From Vibrio ostreicida (GTDB taxonomy: Bacteria > Pseudomonadota > Gammaproteobacteria > Enterobacterales > Vibrionaceae), in assembly GCF_013074385.2 (NCBI RefSeq), contig NZ_JABEYA020000019.1:1-64000 (forward strand): a stretch of DNA of 64,000 bases, read 5' to 3'. Of this stretch, positions 19,590 to 27,887 are shown one piece after another. A program made the translations under genes and the position numbers. The notes under the pieces are model-generated. The model was not told the DNA's origin. It worked only from the letters and a program-made list of their open reading frames with translations, and did no database searches. Position 1 is the stretch's first letter; every line of letters starts with the position of its first letter.

Positions 19590-19850
19590 ATGAAAAAGTC
19601 TAATCTTGCGGTTACCGCCGCTATTACTGGTTTATTAGCATTGGGTGGCACCGCTTTAACCGCTGCTCCGGCAGCCGCTGCAGAAAAAGAAAAGTGCTAT
19701 GGCGTCTCCAAAGCGGGTAAAAATGACTGCGCGACCAAAACCAGTTCTTGTGCAGGTACTGCAAAAGAAGACAACCAAAGCGATGCATTTGTTGTCGTGC
19801 CAAAAGGTCTGTGCGGTAAGCTGTCTGGTGGAAACACTCAGTCCTCTTAA
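19590..19850 (+). CDS. Bufferin-type metallophore precursor BufA1 (DUF2282)
   Basis: 86-residue secreted small protein. Signal peptide at residues 1-31 (ending APAAAAEK). The mature part has four cysteines in the DUF2282 pattern: KCYGVSKAGKNDC, SSCAGT and GLCGKL. In characterised bufferins the MNIO enzyme encoded next door converts central cysteines to thiooxazoles that bind copper. The upstream TTG at 19548 has no ribosome site, whereas AAGGAAATT precedes the ATG at 19590. It is separated from the enzyme genes by a hairpin with a T-run. Confidence 0.85.
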   Translation: MKKSNLAVTAAITGLLALGGTALTAAPAAAAEKEKCYGVSKAGKNDCATKTSSCAGTAKEDNQSDAFVVVPKGLCGKLSGGNTQSS

Positions 19851-19860
19851 TGATTTATAG

Positions 19861-19896
19861 AGGGCGACCTGAATCAGAAGGTCGCCTTTCTTTTTA
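19861..19896 (+). terminator. Attenuating terminator between precursor and enzyme genes
   Basis: GGCGACCT / AGGTCGCC stem followed by TTTCTTTTTT. Its place after the precursor gene suggests much more precursor than enzyme mRNA, which is common in RiPP-type operons. Confidence 0.75.
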
Positions 19897-19918
19897 CCCA
19901 TCCGCATAGGAAGCGTCT

Positions 19919-20770
19919 GTGACTAAGGACAATGATCAGGTAGGGGTTGGACTCCGACCTCCTCACATTGAATACTTCACAACTCAAAAAACCGCCCTTT
20001 CTTGGTTGGAAATACATAGCGAAAATTACTTTCAACCCTATTCCCCTGCCAAGCAAAGCCTCTACTCCCTCATTCAGGACTATGAGATCAGTTGCCACGG
20101 TATCGGTTTATCGCTCGGCAGTGTTGCTCGCGTGAATCAACATCATCTCAAGCAACTTAAAGCTTTGTTGGATGACATTAACCCCTTTTTGGTCTCCGAC
20201 CACCTTAGCTGGAGTGAAAATGGCGGGCACTATTTTAACGATTTATTACCATTACCTTATACTGAAGAAGCACTTCAAGTCTTTTGTCGAAATGTTCTGG
20301 AGGTTCAGGATGCCATACAACGGCCAATCCTGATTGAAAACCCTTCAAGCTACGTGAAATTCGCCCACTCCACGCTCAGCGAATGGGAATTCCTGAGCGA
20401 GGTTCACAAGCGCACCGACTGCCGATTACTGCTCGACCTCAATAACGTCCACGTGTCTGCCTTCAACCACGGTTTTAATCGTCAGTCTTACATTCATTCG
20501 ATTCCCGCAGACGCTGTCGATGAAATTCATTTGGCCGGTTTCACAGTAAAACAGCTCGATAAAGGCGAAGTCTGGATTGATACCCACAGCCAGCCTGTTT
20601 CGGATGAAGTTTGGCAATTGTACGAACTGTGGTTAGACACCTATGGACCTCGTCCAACACTTATTGAATGGGATTTAGACCTTCCAGAGCCAGAAGTCCT
20701 TTTAGCTGAGCGTGATAAAGCTTGTCAGCGACTGTCTCATTTTCACCGTCATAAGAGTGGCATATTATGA
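19919..20770 (+). CDS. MNIO-family (DUF692) multinuclear iron oxygenase BufB-like
   Basis: 283 residues with a TIM-barrel DUF692 fold. Typical segments are GVGLRPPH (residues 9-16), EIHSENYF (31-38), CHGIGLSLGS (about 59-68), SDHLSWS, ENPSSY, LLLDLNNVHVSA and EIHLAGF. The His, Asp, Glu and Asn residues in these segments bind the iron cluster. It likely modifies cysteines of the BufA1 peptide. Start is GTG at 19919 with AGGAAG upstream. It overlaps the next gene by four bases. Confidence 0.88.
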   Translation: MTKDNDQVGVGLRPPHIEYFTTQKTALSWLEIHSENYFQPYSPAKQSLYSLIQDYEISCHGIGLSLGSVARVNQHHLKQLKALLDDINPFLVSDHLSWSENGGHYFNDLLPLPYTEEALQVFCRNVLEVQDAIQRPILIENPSSYVKFAHSTLSEWEFLSEVHKRTDCRLLLDLNNVHVSAFNHGFNRQSYIHSIPADAVDEIHLAGFTVKQLDKGEVWIDTHSQPVSDEVWQLYELWLDTYGPRPTLIEWDLDLPEPEVLLAERDKACQRLSHFHRHKSGIL

Positions 20771-21531
20771 CTCTGACGTTGGCCGAATTGCAGAAAAACT
20801 TTGTTAGCGCGCTTCTCTATCAGAGCACAGGTGAAGCCTGCTGTATCTGTAGCGATCGGTTTACTGCCGATGAGAGAATTCAGATTTACCGCAACAATTT
20901 CATTCTTAGCCTAACCGATGTGTTACGGGCCACCTACCCAATGATTTATGCGCTCGTCGGTGAAGCATGCTTTCAGCAATTGTCGAGGTACCATGTCCTT
21001 AATCACCCTCTTTTGTCTGGTGATGTGACCGAGTACGGCGCGCAGTTTTGTGACACATTGAACCAATTTCCAGCTGTCGCCGCTACGCCATACTTGCGAG
21101 ATGTCGCTCAGTTTGAATGGTGTATTGATCAGTCACAACAACTTAGAAATGGCCAGACTAACGCACCACTCCTTAAGCCAATGGACGATTTAGCTCAAGT
21201 GGAAGAGTCCGCTCAAGCCGACATTCAATTTCATCTTCTTCCTGGAACTCTAACCTTTCAATCTGAGTTTGCCGTCTATTCTCTTCGCCAAGCGATTGAG
21301 AATAATGATGTAGAACATCTGGATATGAATCAACCCGAGCAAGGTGTCATTGTCAGCCAAAGTCATGGCCCATGTTGGACGCGCTCATTGACGGAGCATG
21401 AATATACTTTAATCCAACACATCAGTTATGGGCAAAGGTTAGGTGATATACCGCAAGCCTACCTACCTTACCTTGGTGTATTACTTGAAAACCAGCTCGC
21501 CGCCGGGTTTTCTTTCACCAGACAAGAATAA
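20767..21531 (+). CDS. HvfC/BufC-type partner protein (DUF2063)
   Basis: 254 residues. The N-terminal half (residues about 5-95, with RIQIYRNNFILSLTDVLRATYPMIYALVGEACF) is the DUF2063/HvfC domain that recruits the precursor peptide to the DUF692 enzyme. The C-terminal half matches the usual second domain. Coupled by an ATGA overlap with the MNIO gene. The older label, putative DNA-binding domain, is probably not the function in this context. Confidence 0.85.
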   Translation: MTLTLAELQKNFVSALLYQSTGEACCICSDRFTADERIQIYRNNFILSLTDVLRATYPMIYALVGEACFQQLSRYHVLNHPLLSGDVTEYGAQFCDTLNQFPAVAATPYLRDVAQFEWCIDQSQQLRNGQTNAPLLKPMDDLAQVEESAQADIQFHLLPGTLTFQSEFAVYSLRQAIENNDVEHLDMNQPEQGVIVSQSHGPCWTRSLTEHEYTLIQHISYGQRLGDIPQAYLPYLGVLLENQLAAGFSFTRQE

Positions 21532-21541
21532 GGATTTTATG

Positions 21542-21997
21542 ATGTCAGATTTGATAAAAAACCGTATCGCACAATACGATTCATTCGTGATCAAAATGCA
21601 ATCTGTGGCCGTTCCTTTACTGCTGCTCTTCTGTCGACTTTGGGTGGCCTGGGTTTTCTTTAATTCTGGCCTGACTAAAATCGCGTCATGGGACAGTACT
21701 CTCTATCTGTTTGAGTTTGAGTATCAAGTCCCCATTTTACCTTGGGAGCTCGCCGCTTACATAGGTACTGCCGCCGAGTTAATATTGCCCGTATTTGTGG
21801 TATTAGGCCTCTTCACTCGTCCTATGGCAGCCATTCTTTTTGTTTTCAACATCATTGCCGTGGTTTCTTACCCATTACTCTGGGAGAAAGGCTTTTATGA
21901 TCATCAGCTTTGGGGATTAATGATTTTGATTATTATCGTCTGGGGGCCTGGCTCTGCGTCAATCGACAAACCAATCAAAAAGATATTGTTACGCTGA
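21542..21997 (+). CDS. DoxX-family membrane protein
   Basis: 151 residues with four predicted membrane spans; RLWVAWVFFNSGLTKI and FRP/TRPMAAILF are typical DoxX segments. It closes the bufferin operon, where a DoxX gene is frequent and may serve quinone-linked redox chemistry. Two ATGs are adjacent (21539 and 21542); AGGA lies seven bases before the second, so I chose that. The gene follows the previous stop by about ten bases. Confidence 0.83.
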   Translation: MSDLIKNRIAQYDSFVIKMQSVAVPLLLLFCRLWVAWVFFNSGLTKIASWDSTLYLFEFEYQVPILPWELAAYIGTAAELILPVFVVLGLFTRPMAAILFVFNIIAVVSYPLLWEKGFYDHQLWGLMILIIIVWGPGSASIDKPIKKILLR

Positions 21998-21999
21998 TA

Positions 22000-22029
22000 A
22001 AAAAGCGCCCTCATACTCTGAGGGCGCTC
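22000..22029 (-). terminator. Intrinsic terminator of prlC
   Basis: AGCGCCCTC / GAGGGCGCT stem. The T-run follows on the minus strand, so it serves prlC; it may also stop the plus-strand bufferin operon less well. Confidence 0.8.
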
Positions 22030-22047
22030 AACACAAAATGATACTGA

Positions 22048-24090
22048 CTATGCACTGATTCCGGAATGACGCAGCAATGCATCAATCTCAGGTTCACGGC
22101 CTCTGAAACGCTTGAACAATGTCATCGGTTCCTCACTGCCCCCCATTTCAAGAATATTATTGAGAAAGCTCTGGCCTGTGTCTGAGTTAAAAATACCTTC
22201 ATGTTCGAAACGAGAAAAGGCATCCGAGGACAAAACTTCAGCCCACAAGTAGCTGTAATAGCCAGCGCTGTAGCCACCCGCAAAAATATGGCTAAAACTA
22301 TGCGAAAAGCGGTTCCACTCTAGACTCGGTAATACGGCTACCTTTGATTTCACCTCAGATAGCGTTTCAAGCACTCTAGGCCCAACCTCGGGGTCAAACT
22401 CAGTATGTAGAGTAAAATCAAACAGACCAAATTCCAGTTGTCGAAGAATAAACATCGCCGATTGGAAATTTTTAGCCGCCAACATTTTATCAAGCATTTC
22501 TTTAGGTAGTGGTTCACCAGTTTCGAAGTGACCCGATATAAACGATAGAGCCTGCTCTTGCCAGCACCAGTTTTCTAGAAATTGGCTTGGCAACTCGACC
22601 GCATCCCAAGGGACACCATTGATGCCAGAAACCGCCCCAGTATCAACCTGAGTTAACATATGATGGATGCCGTGCCCAAACTCATGAAACAAGGTCACGA
22701 CTTCATTATGAGTAAATAAGGCAGGATTATCCCCAACTGGCTTGTTAAAATTGCACGTCAGGTAAGCGACCGGAGTTTGCAGTTCACCCTGAGCATTGAC
22801 ACGGCGTACCCGGCATTCATCCATCCACGCTCCTCCACGTTTATGCTCACGTGCGTAAAGATCCAGATAGAAACTGCCGCGCAACCTTCGATTTGCATCG
22901 AAAATATCGAAAAATCGGACAGAATCATGCCAAGTATCGACGCCTTTACGCTCTTCTACTTGCATGCCAAAGACTCGTTTCAGCACCTCAAAAAGGCCAC
23001 TGATCGCTTTGGCCTCGGGGAAGTATGGACGCAGTTCTTCATCTGAAATTTGGAAAAGGTGCTGCTTCTGCTTCTCGCTGTAATAAGCAATATCCCATAG
23101 GTTTAGCTCAGTCACACCGAACTCGCTTTGAGCAAACTCACGCAAGGCTTGCACTTCACGTTCCCCTTGAGGCTTGGCTTTATTGGCCAAATCATTGAGG
23201 AACCCCAAAACCTGTGATGGGTTTTCTGCCATCTTCGTCGCCAGTGATTTCTCACTGTAAGTGTTAAAGCCCAACATGCGGGCAATTTCATGACGAAGCT
23301 TAAGCTTTTCATTAATGATATCGCTGTTATCCCACTGACCGGCTTTCGGGCCACGATCTGACGCTCGTGTCACGTAAGCTTCATAAAGCTCCTTACGCAG
23401 TGACTGATTATCACAGTAAGTCATAACGGGTAAGTAGGAAGGAATATCCAACGTCAAAAGATAGCCTTCGAGCGATTTTTCTTGAGCCGCAGCTTTCGCG
23501 GCTGCCAACGCTGAGTCTGGCATTCCAGCGAGCTCTTGTTCGTTGATAACCTGCTTATGCCAACCCATGGTCGCGTCGAGAACATTATTAGAAAATTTCG
23601 ACCCCAGCTCAGACATTCGTTTGCTGATTTCACCATAGCGATGTTGCTGGTCAGCCGGTAAACCAATGCCCGACAATTCAAAATCTCGTAACGCATCTGT
23701 GATGGTTTTTCTTTGAGGCTGAGTTAATGTTTCAAATTCTTCACTCGCTTTAAGTGCTTTATATGCCTCAAATAAGCCTTTATGTTGGCCTACCCATGTA
23801 CCGTATTCTGATAACAACGGTAAGCAGCTCTCATAAGCATCACGCAGTTCATCACTATTGACGACTGAATTCATATGACTTACTGGTGACCAAATACGGC
23901 TAAGTCGATCATCCGCTTCCTCAATTGGCGCAACAATCGCCTCCCAGCTAGGCTGATCATTGTCTTTTAGCACCTGTTCTATTCTTGCCCGACAATCGGT
24001 GATCGCTTGTTCTATTGCTGGTTTTACATGTTCTGGCTTAATTTGAGAAAACAGGGGTAAATCCGTAAAGCTGAGAAGAGGATTAGACAT
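22048..24090 (-). CDS. prlC: Oligopeptidase A
   Basis: Cytoplasmic M3-family zinc metallopeptidase that degrades short peptides, including released signal peptides. 680 residues, as in E. coli. The zinc motif is HEFGHGIHHMLT (near residues 470-481), with the downstream glutamate in ELPSQFLENW. Start is MSNPLLSFTDLPLFSQIKP with AAGGAATG upstream. It diverges from rlmJ. Confidence 0.94.
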   Translation of the reverse strand: MSNPLLSFTDLPLFSQIKPEHVKPAIEQAITDCRARIEQVLKDNDQPSWEAIVAPIEEADDRLSRIWSPVSHMNSVVNSDELRDAYESCLPLLSEYGTWVGQHKGLFEAYKALKASEEFETLTQPQRKTITDALRDFELSGIGLPADQQHRYGEISKRMSELGSKFSNNVLDATMGWHKQVINEQELAGMPDSALAAAKAAAQEKSLEGYLLTLDIPSYLPVMTYCDNQSLRKELYEAYVTRASDRGPKAGQWDNSDIINEKLKLRHEIARMLGFNTYSEKSLATKMAENPSQVLGFLNDLANKAKPQGEREVQALREFAQSEFGVTELNLWDIAYYSEKQKQHLFQISDEELRPYFPEAKAISGLFEVLKRVFGMQVEERKGVDTWHDSVRFFDIFDANRRLRGSFYLDLYAREHKRGGAWMDECRVRRVNAQGELQTPVAYLTCNFNKPVGDNPALFTHNEVVTLFHEFGHGIHHMLTQVDTGAVSGINGVPWDAVELPSQFLENWCWQEQALSFISGHFETGEPLPKEMLDKMLAAKNFQSAMFILRQLEFGLFDFTLHTEFDPEVGPRVLETLSEVKSKVAVLPSLEWNRFSHSFSHIFAGGYSAGYYSYLWAEVLSSDAFSRFEHEGIFNSDTGQSFLNNILEMGGSEEPMTLFKRFRGREPEIDALLRHSGISA

Positions 24091-24252
24091 GTAGCATTCC
24101 TTTTGTTGGCAAACGCGAACTAATGGGTTCGTCTTACATATTTCTAGTTTGTCTTAATTAGTAAATATAGGTAGGTTCAGCAATTTTCAATAGTGGCGTA
24201 TACTATCAGCTATTAAAGAATCCGATGTTCGTCCCCTTTAGAGAGTATCATT

Positions 24253-25092
24253 TTGTTAAGTTACCGCCACAGTTTCCATGCAGGGAATCACGCTGACGTC
24301 GTCAAGCATATTGTTCAAAGCCTTATCCTTAATGCCTTAAAGGAAAAAGATAAGCCTTTTGTGTATCATGATACCCACTCCGGTGTCGGTCGCTATGACT
24401 TAACCCATGAATGGGCAGAAAAAACCAGCGAATATAAACAAGGCATTGCCCGCCTATGGGGGGCGAGTGAGTTACCATCTGACATCACCAGCTATTTGAA
24501 TGCCATCAAAGCGCTGAATAGCACTGATTGCCTGCGCTACTACCCAGGCTCACCGCGTGTTGCTCGTGCTCACCTCCGCCCGCAAGACCGTATGGTTTTG
24601 ACCGAATTACACCCTAGTGACTTTCCGTTACTCGAGCAAGAATTTCATCGCGACCGTCAAGTCAGTCTCTACAAGGAGGACGGTTTCAAGCGTTTAAAAG
24701 CCAGTTTGCCCCCAAAAGAGCGCCGTGGCCTAGTCCTGATTGACCCCCCTTATGAACTCGCAAGAGAATATCGTGATGTCGTTCAAGCTATCCATCAAGC
24801 ACATAAGCGCTGGGCAACGGGGATCTATGCGATTTGGTATCCCGTCGTCAACCGTTGTGACATTGAGGATATGCTTAAAGGGTTAGAAGGCTTAGGGATT
24901 CGTAGAATATTGCAAATCGAACTGGGGGTCTCCCCCGATACTAACGAGCGGGGCATGACAGCTTCGGGCATGATTGTTATCAATCCCCCCTGGAAACTCG
25001 AGAGTCAAATGCAAGATATTCTGCCTTTACTTAAACAGTCGATTGCTCCGGCCAGCGGACACTTTAAAATTGAATGGGTCGTTCCAGAATAA
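24253..25092 (+). CDS. rlmJ: 23S rRNA (adenine(2030)-N6)-methyltransferase
   Basis: 279 residues. The start LSYRHSFHAGNHADVVKH is the invariant RlmJ N terminus, so the TTG at 24253 must be used; GAGAG lies about eight bases upstream. The catalytic motif is DPPYE (near residue 164). E. coli RlmJ has 280 residues. Located between prlC and gor, as in E. coli. Confidence 0.94.
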   Translation: MLSYRHSFHAGNHADVVKHIVQSLILNALKEKDKPFVYHDTHSGVGRYDLTHEWAEKTSEYKQGIARLWGASELPSDITSYLNAIKALNSTDCLRYYPGSPRVARAHLRPQDRMVLTELHPSDFPLLEQEFHRDRQVSLYKEDGFKRLKASLPPKERRGLVLIDPPYELAREYRDVVQAIHQAHKRWATGIYAIWYPVVNRCDIEDMLKGLEGLGIRRILQIELGVSPDTNERGMTASGMIVINPPWKLESQMQDILPLLKQSIAPASGHFKIEWVVPE

Positions 25093-25243
25093 ACGACCAC
25101 TAAAAAGAAATATTACACGGGATAGATTGAGTTACCGCCATCTATCCTCCATATCTACACCAACCAATTATCATTTTCAGGATGTTTGTGACCCGGCTCG
25201 ATAGCCAGAGTAAGTCCTTGCACCTCAAAACATGGAGAAAGTC

Positions 25244-26596
25244 ATGGCAACTCATTTTGATTACATCTGTATCGGCGGCGGATCAGGGGGTATCGCCTCT
25301 GCAAACCGCGCGGCAATGCACGGCGCTAAAGTCGCACTTATCGAAGCGCAAGACCTAGGTGGTACGTGCGTTAATGTTGGTTGTGTGCCAAAGAAAGTCA
25401 TGTGGCATGGCGCTCAAATCGCAGAAGCAATGCACCTCTATGCGGAAGACTATGGCTTCGATGTGGACGTAAAAGGTTTTGATTGGAGCAAACTGGTTGA
25501 AAGCCGTCAGGCATACATCGGACGAATTCATCAATCTTATGATCGCGTGCTTGGTAACAACAAAATCAACGTGATCAAGGGGTTTGCTAAGTTCGTCAAC
25601 GAAAAGACCATCGAAGTCAATGGAGAACACTACACGGCCGACCATATTCTGATCGCGGTCGGAGGGCGCCCTACGATACCGAACATTCCAGGCGCCGAGT
25701 ATGGTATTGACTCCAATGGTTTCTTTGAACTAAAACAACAACCGAAACGCGTCGCTGTTATAGGAGCGGGTTACATTGCGGTTGAAATTGCGGGGGTCCT
25801 CAATGCTTTAGGCACCGAGACACACCTGTTCTGCCGAAAAGAATCACCATTGCGCAGCTTTGACCCAATGATCATCGAAACACTGGTCGAAGTGATGCAA
25901 GCGGAAGGGCCGACACTGCACACTCAATCCGTACCAAAAGAAGTGGCAAAAGAAGCCGATGGCAGCCTGACACTCCATTTAGAAAATGGCAAAACACACA
26001 ACGTCGATCAGTTAATCTGGGCAATTGGCCGCCACCCGGCAACCGATGCGATTAACCTTGCGTCAACGGGTGTCAGCACCAATCCACAGGGTTACATTAA
26101 GGTAGATGAGTACCAAGCAACCAATGTCAAAGGCATTTATTGTGTGGGCGATATCATGGAAGGCGGCATTGAACTCACACCCGTCGCCGTCAAAGCAGGC
26201 CGCCAGCTTTCAGAGCGTCTGTTTAACAATAAACCAAAGGCGAAGATGGATTACGATCTCGTCCCTACCGTCGTATTCAGTCACCCTCCTATTGGCACGA
26301 TCGGCCTGACTACTCAAGAAGCGGAACAAAAGTACGGTAAAGATAACATCAAGGTCTACACATCCGGTTTCACCGCAATGTACACGGCGGTCACCAAACA
26401 TCGTCAGCCTTGTAAATTAAAGCTGATCTGTGCTGGGGAAGAAGAAACAGTGGTCGGTCTGCACGGCATTGGCTTTACCGTTGATGAAATGATTCAAGGC
26501 TTCGCTGTTGCCATGAAAATGGGAGCGACTAAAGCCGACTTCGATTCCGTGGTTGCCATCCATCCAACCGGTTCAGAAGAATTTGTTACCATGTAG
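25244..26596 (+). CDS. gor: Glutathione-disulfide reductase, C terminus altered by island insertion
   Basis: FAD-dependent enzyme that regenerates glutathione with NADPH, 450 residues. FAD motif GGGSGGIASANRAA, redox pair GGTCVNVGCVPKK (about residues 39-51), NAD(P) loop GAGYIAVEIAGVL, and interface HPTGSEEF near the end. The ATG at 25244 follows GGAGAAAG; the ATG at 25232 lies within that site. E. coli Gor ends EEFVTMR. Here it ends EEFVTM then TAG: the arginine and native stop have been displaced 13.2 kb away by the inserted element. Confidence 0.95.
   Translation: MATHFDYICIGGGSGGIASANRAAMHGAKVALIEAQDLGGTCVNVGCVPKKVMWHGAQIAEAMHLYAEDYGFDVDVKGFDWSKLVESRQAYIGRIHQSYDRVLGNNKINVIKGFAKFVNEKTIEVNGEHYTADHILIAVGGRPTIPNIPGAEYGIDSNGFFELKQQPKRVAVIGAGYIAVEIAGVLNALGTETHLFCRKESPLRSFDPMIIETLVEVMQAEGPTLHTQSVPKEVAKEADGSLTLHLENGKTHNVDQLIWAIGRHPATDAINLASTGVSTNPQGYIKVDEYQATNVKGIYCVGDIMEGGIELTPVAVKAGRQLSERLFNNKPKAKMDYDLVPTVVFSHPPIGTIGLTTQEAEQKYGKDNIKVYTSGFTAMYTAVTKHRQPCKLKLICAGEEETVVGLHGIGFTVDEMIQGFAVAMKMGATKADFDSVVAIHPTGSEEFVTM
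26587..26593. repeat. Left junction repeat TACCATG (attL-type)
   Basis: TACCATG in the last codons of gor. The same seven bases recur at 39821-39827, where the normal gor ending follows. This pins the left boundary of the island to within a few bases. Confidence 0.85.
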
Positions 26597-26601
26597 ATCG
26601 T

Positions 26602-26645
26602 AGTCTGGAAAATCTACCCTTTAGATTTGTAAAGTCTGGAAAGAC
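26602..26645. repeat. Left-end recombinase-type repeats
   Basis: Two direct copies of AGTCTGGAAA (TCTGGAAA at 26604-26611 and 26635-26642) flank a hairpin AAATCTA-CCCTT-TAGATTT. The same eight-mer recurs in the right end, so these are likely core or arm sites for the tyrosine recombinases. Confidence 0.6.
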
Positions 26646-26646
26646 T

Positions 26647-26684
26647 ACTAGCCTCAATAGAGTTCAACATTCTGTGAGGCTAGT
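26647..26684 (+). promoter_or_regulatory. Hairpin sequestering the intA ribosome site
   Basis: Perfect ten-base inverted repeat ACTAGCCTCA / TGAGGCTAGT whose right arm abuts the intA ATG. The only ribosome-site candidate, GAGG, lies within that arm. In RNA this would block intA translation; as DNA it could be an operator. Confidence 0.5.
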
Positions 26685-27887
26685 ATGGTTACGGTTATCC
26701 ACTCAAAAGATTTTAATGTTCCTCGCATATTTCCTACATCAAAAATTTCAAAGTCTTTCTTACTGAAAGGCTTTCCAACTTTCTATTCGAACGAAAATGA
26801 GTACATTCTTCCCGTAAATCTCTGGCTAAACTATCTTCAAAACATCAGAAGCGCATCTGACATTTCTTGTTGCGTTAGAGCAATGAAAAGGTACTGGCAA
26901 TTTCTTGAAGATACCGGATGTGCTTGGAATGCTTTTCCTCCTACAGATTACCTCAAGCCTACTTACAGGTTTAGAAACGATAACTTACTCAAGGCAGCTA
27001 AAAAGGGAGAGATCGCATACTCAACAGCATCACTCTATATGCTGCAAGTTATTAAATTTTATGAATGGGCGACTCACGAACATTTTATAACTTTTACGGA
27101 AGATAATAAGCCGTTTAACTACCAGTTAGTTCATATCGCAAACACAGGAATGATGAGCCACAACAACCCAAAGTTTGTTGTTCGCTCCACAGACCTAAGA
27201 ATAAGAAAACCAGCCAGGAACGAAAACCAAAGACTTAATCCTTTATCAAAAGAAGAACTTGCTCAATTCGCAACCTGCTTAGCAAGCTATTCTGAAGAGT
27301 TCATAATTCATCAACTATTACAGCTTCAATCAGGGTTAAGAGTCGAAGAAGCATGTACGTTCTCTGTTACTTCCGTAGAAAAGCCAGACCCAAACTCAAA
27401 GAGATTCGAAGTAGAAATCGGCCCCTCCAATGGGGTGCACACAAAATTCAATAAAACCAGAAAGGTCGAAGTTCCATTTTCACTGATGCAAAGAATGTAC
27501 TACTACAGCGTCTCAGAACGTCGATTCAATCGAGCTAAAAAAACCAACCAAGAGTACTCTACCCTTTTACTCAATAATCGTGGAATGCCTCTATGTAGTA
27601 ATAATATTCAACAGTACTTTCGCCGCCTACGAGAAGAGATTAAAGACAGGTTCCTGACATCATTCGATCATAGAACACATGACCTGAGAGCAACTTATGG
27701 AACGTACCGACTAGATGCTCTTTTAGAGCATCTAGTTGTTGGTGATGCACTAGCGCTAGTAATGGCTTGGATGGGTCACAAGGATGACAAAACCACATGG
27801 AAATACCTTAAGTACCTTCGAAAAGAGAAAGCGAACCAATCAGCGATAGTTCTCCTTGATCAGATTCTAGAGGGGTCACTTGAATGA
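26685..27887 (+). CDS. intA: SE tyrosine recombinase IntA
   Basis: 400 residues. Tyrosine-recombinase catalytic set: R219 (SGLRVEEA), H332 and R335 (THDLRATYGTYR), H365 (WMGHKD), and the nucleophile Y374 or Y377 (TWKYLKYL). N-terminal SAM-like DNA-binding helices lie at about residues 40-135. The element-proximal place beside gor, and the ATGA overlap with the next gene, match intA of SE elements. It should cut and join the element ends. Codon use is AT-rich compared with gor. Confidence 0.85.
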   Translation: MVTVIHSKDFNVPRIFPTSKISKSFLLKGFPTFYSNENEYILPVNLWLNYLQNIRSASDISCCVRAMKRYWQFLEDTGCAWNAFPPTDYLKPTYRFRNDNLLKAAKKGEIAYSTASLYMLQVIKFYEWATHEHFITFTEDNKPFNYQLVHIANTGMMSHNNPKFVVRSTDLRIRKPARNENQRLNPLSKEELAQFATCLASYSEEFIIHQLLQLQSGLRVEEACTFSVTSVEKPDPNSKRFEVEIGPSNGVHTKFNKTRKVEVPFSLMQRMYYYSVSERRFNRAKKTNQEYSTLLLNNRGMPLCSNNIQQYFRRLREEIKDRFLTSFDHRTHDLRATYGTYRLDALLEHLVVGDALALVMAWMGHKDDKTTWKYLKYLRKEKANQSAIVLLDQILEGSLE

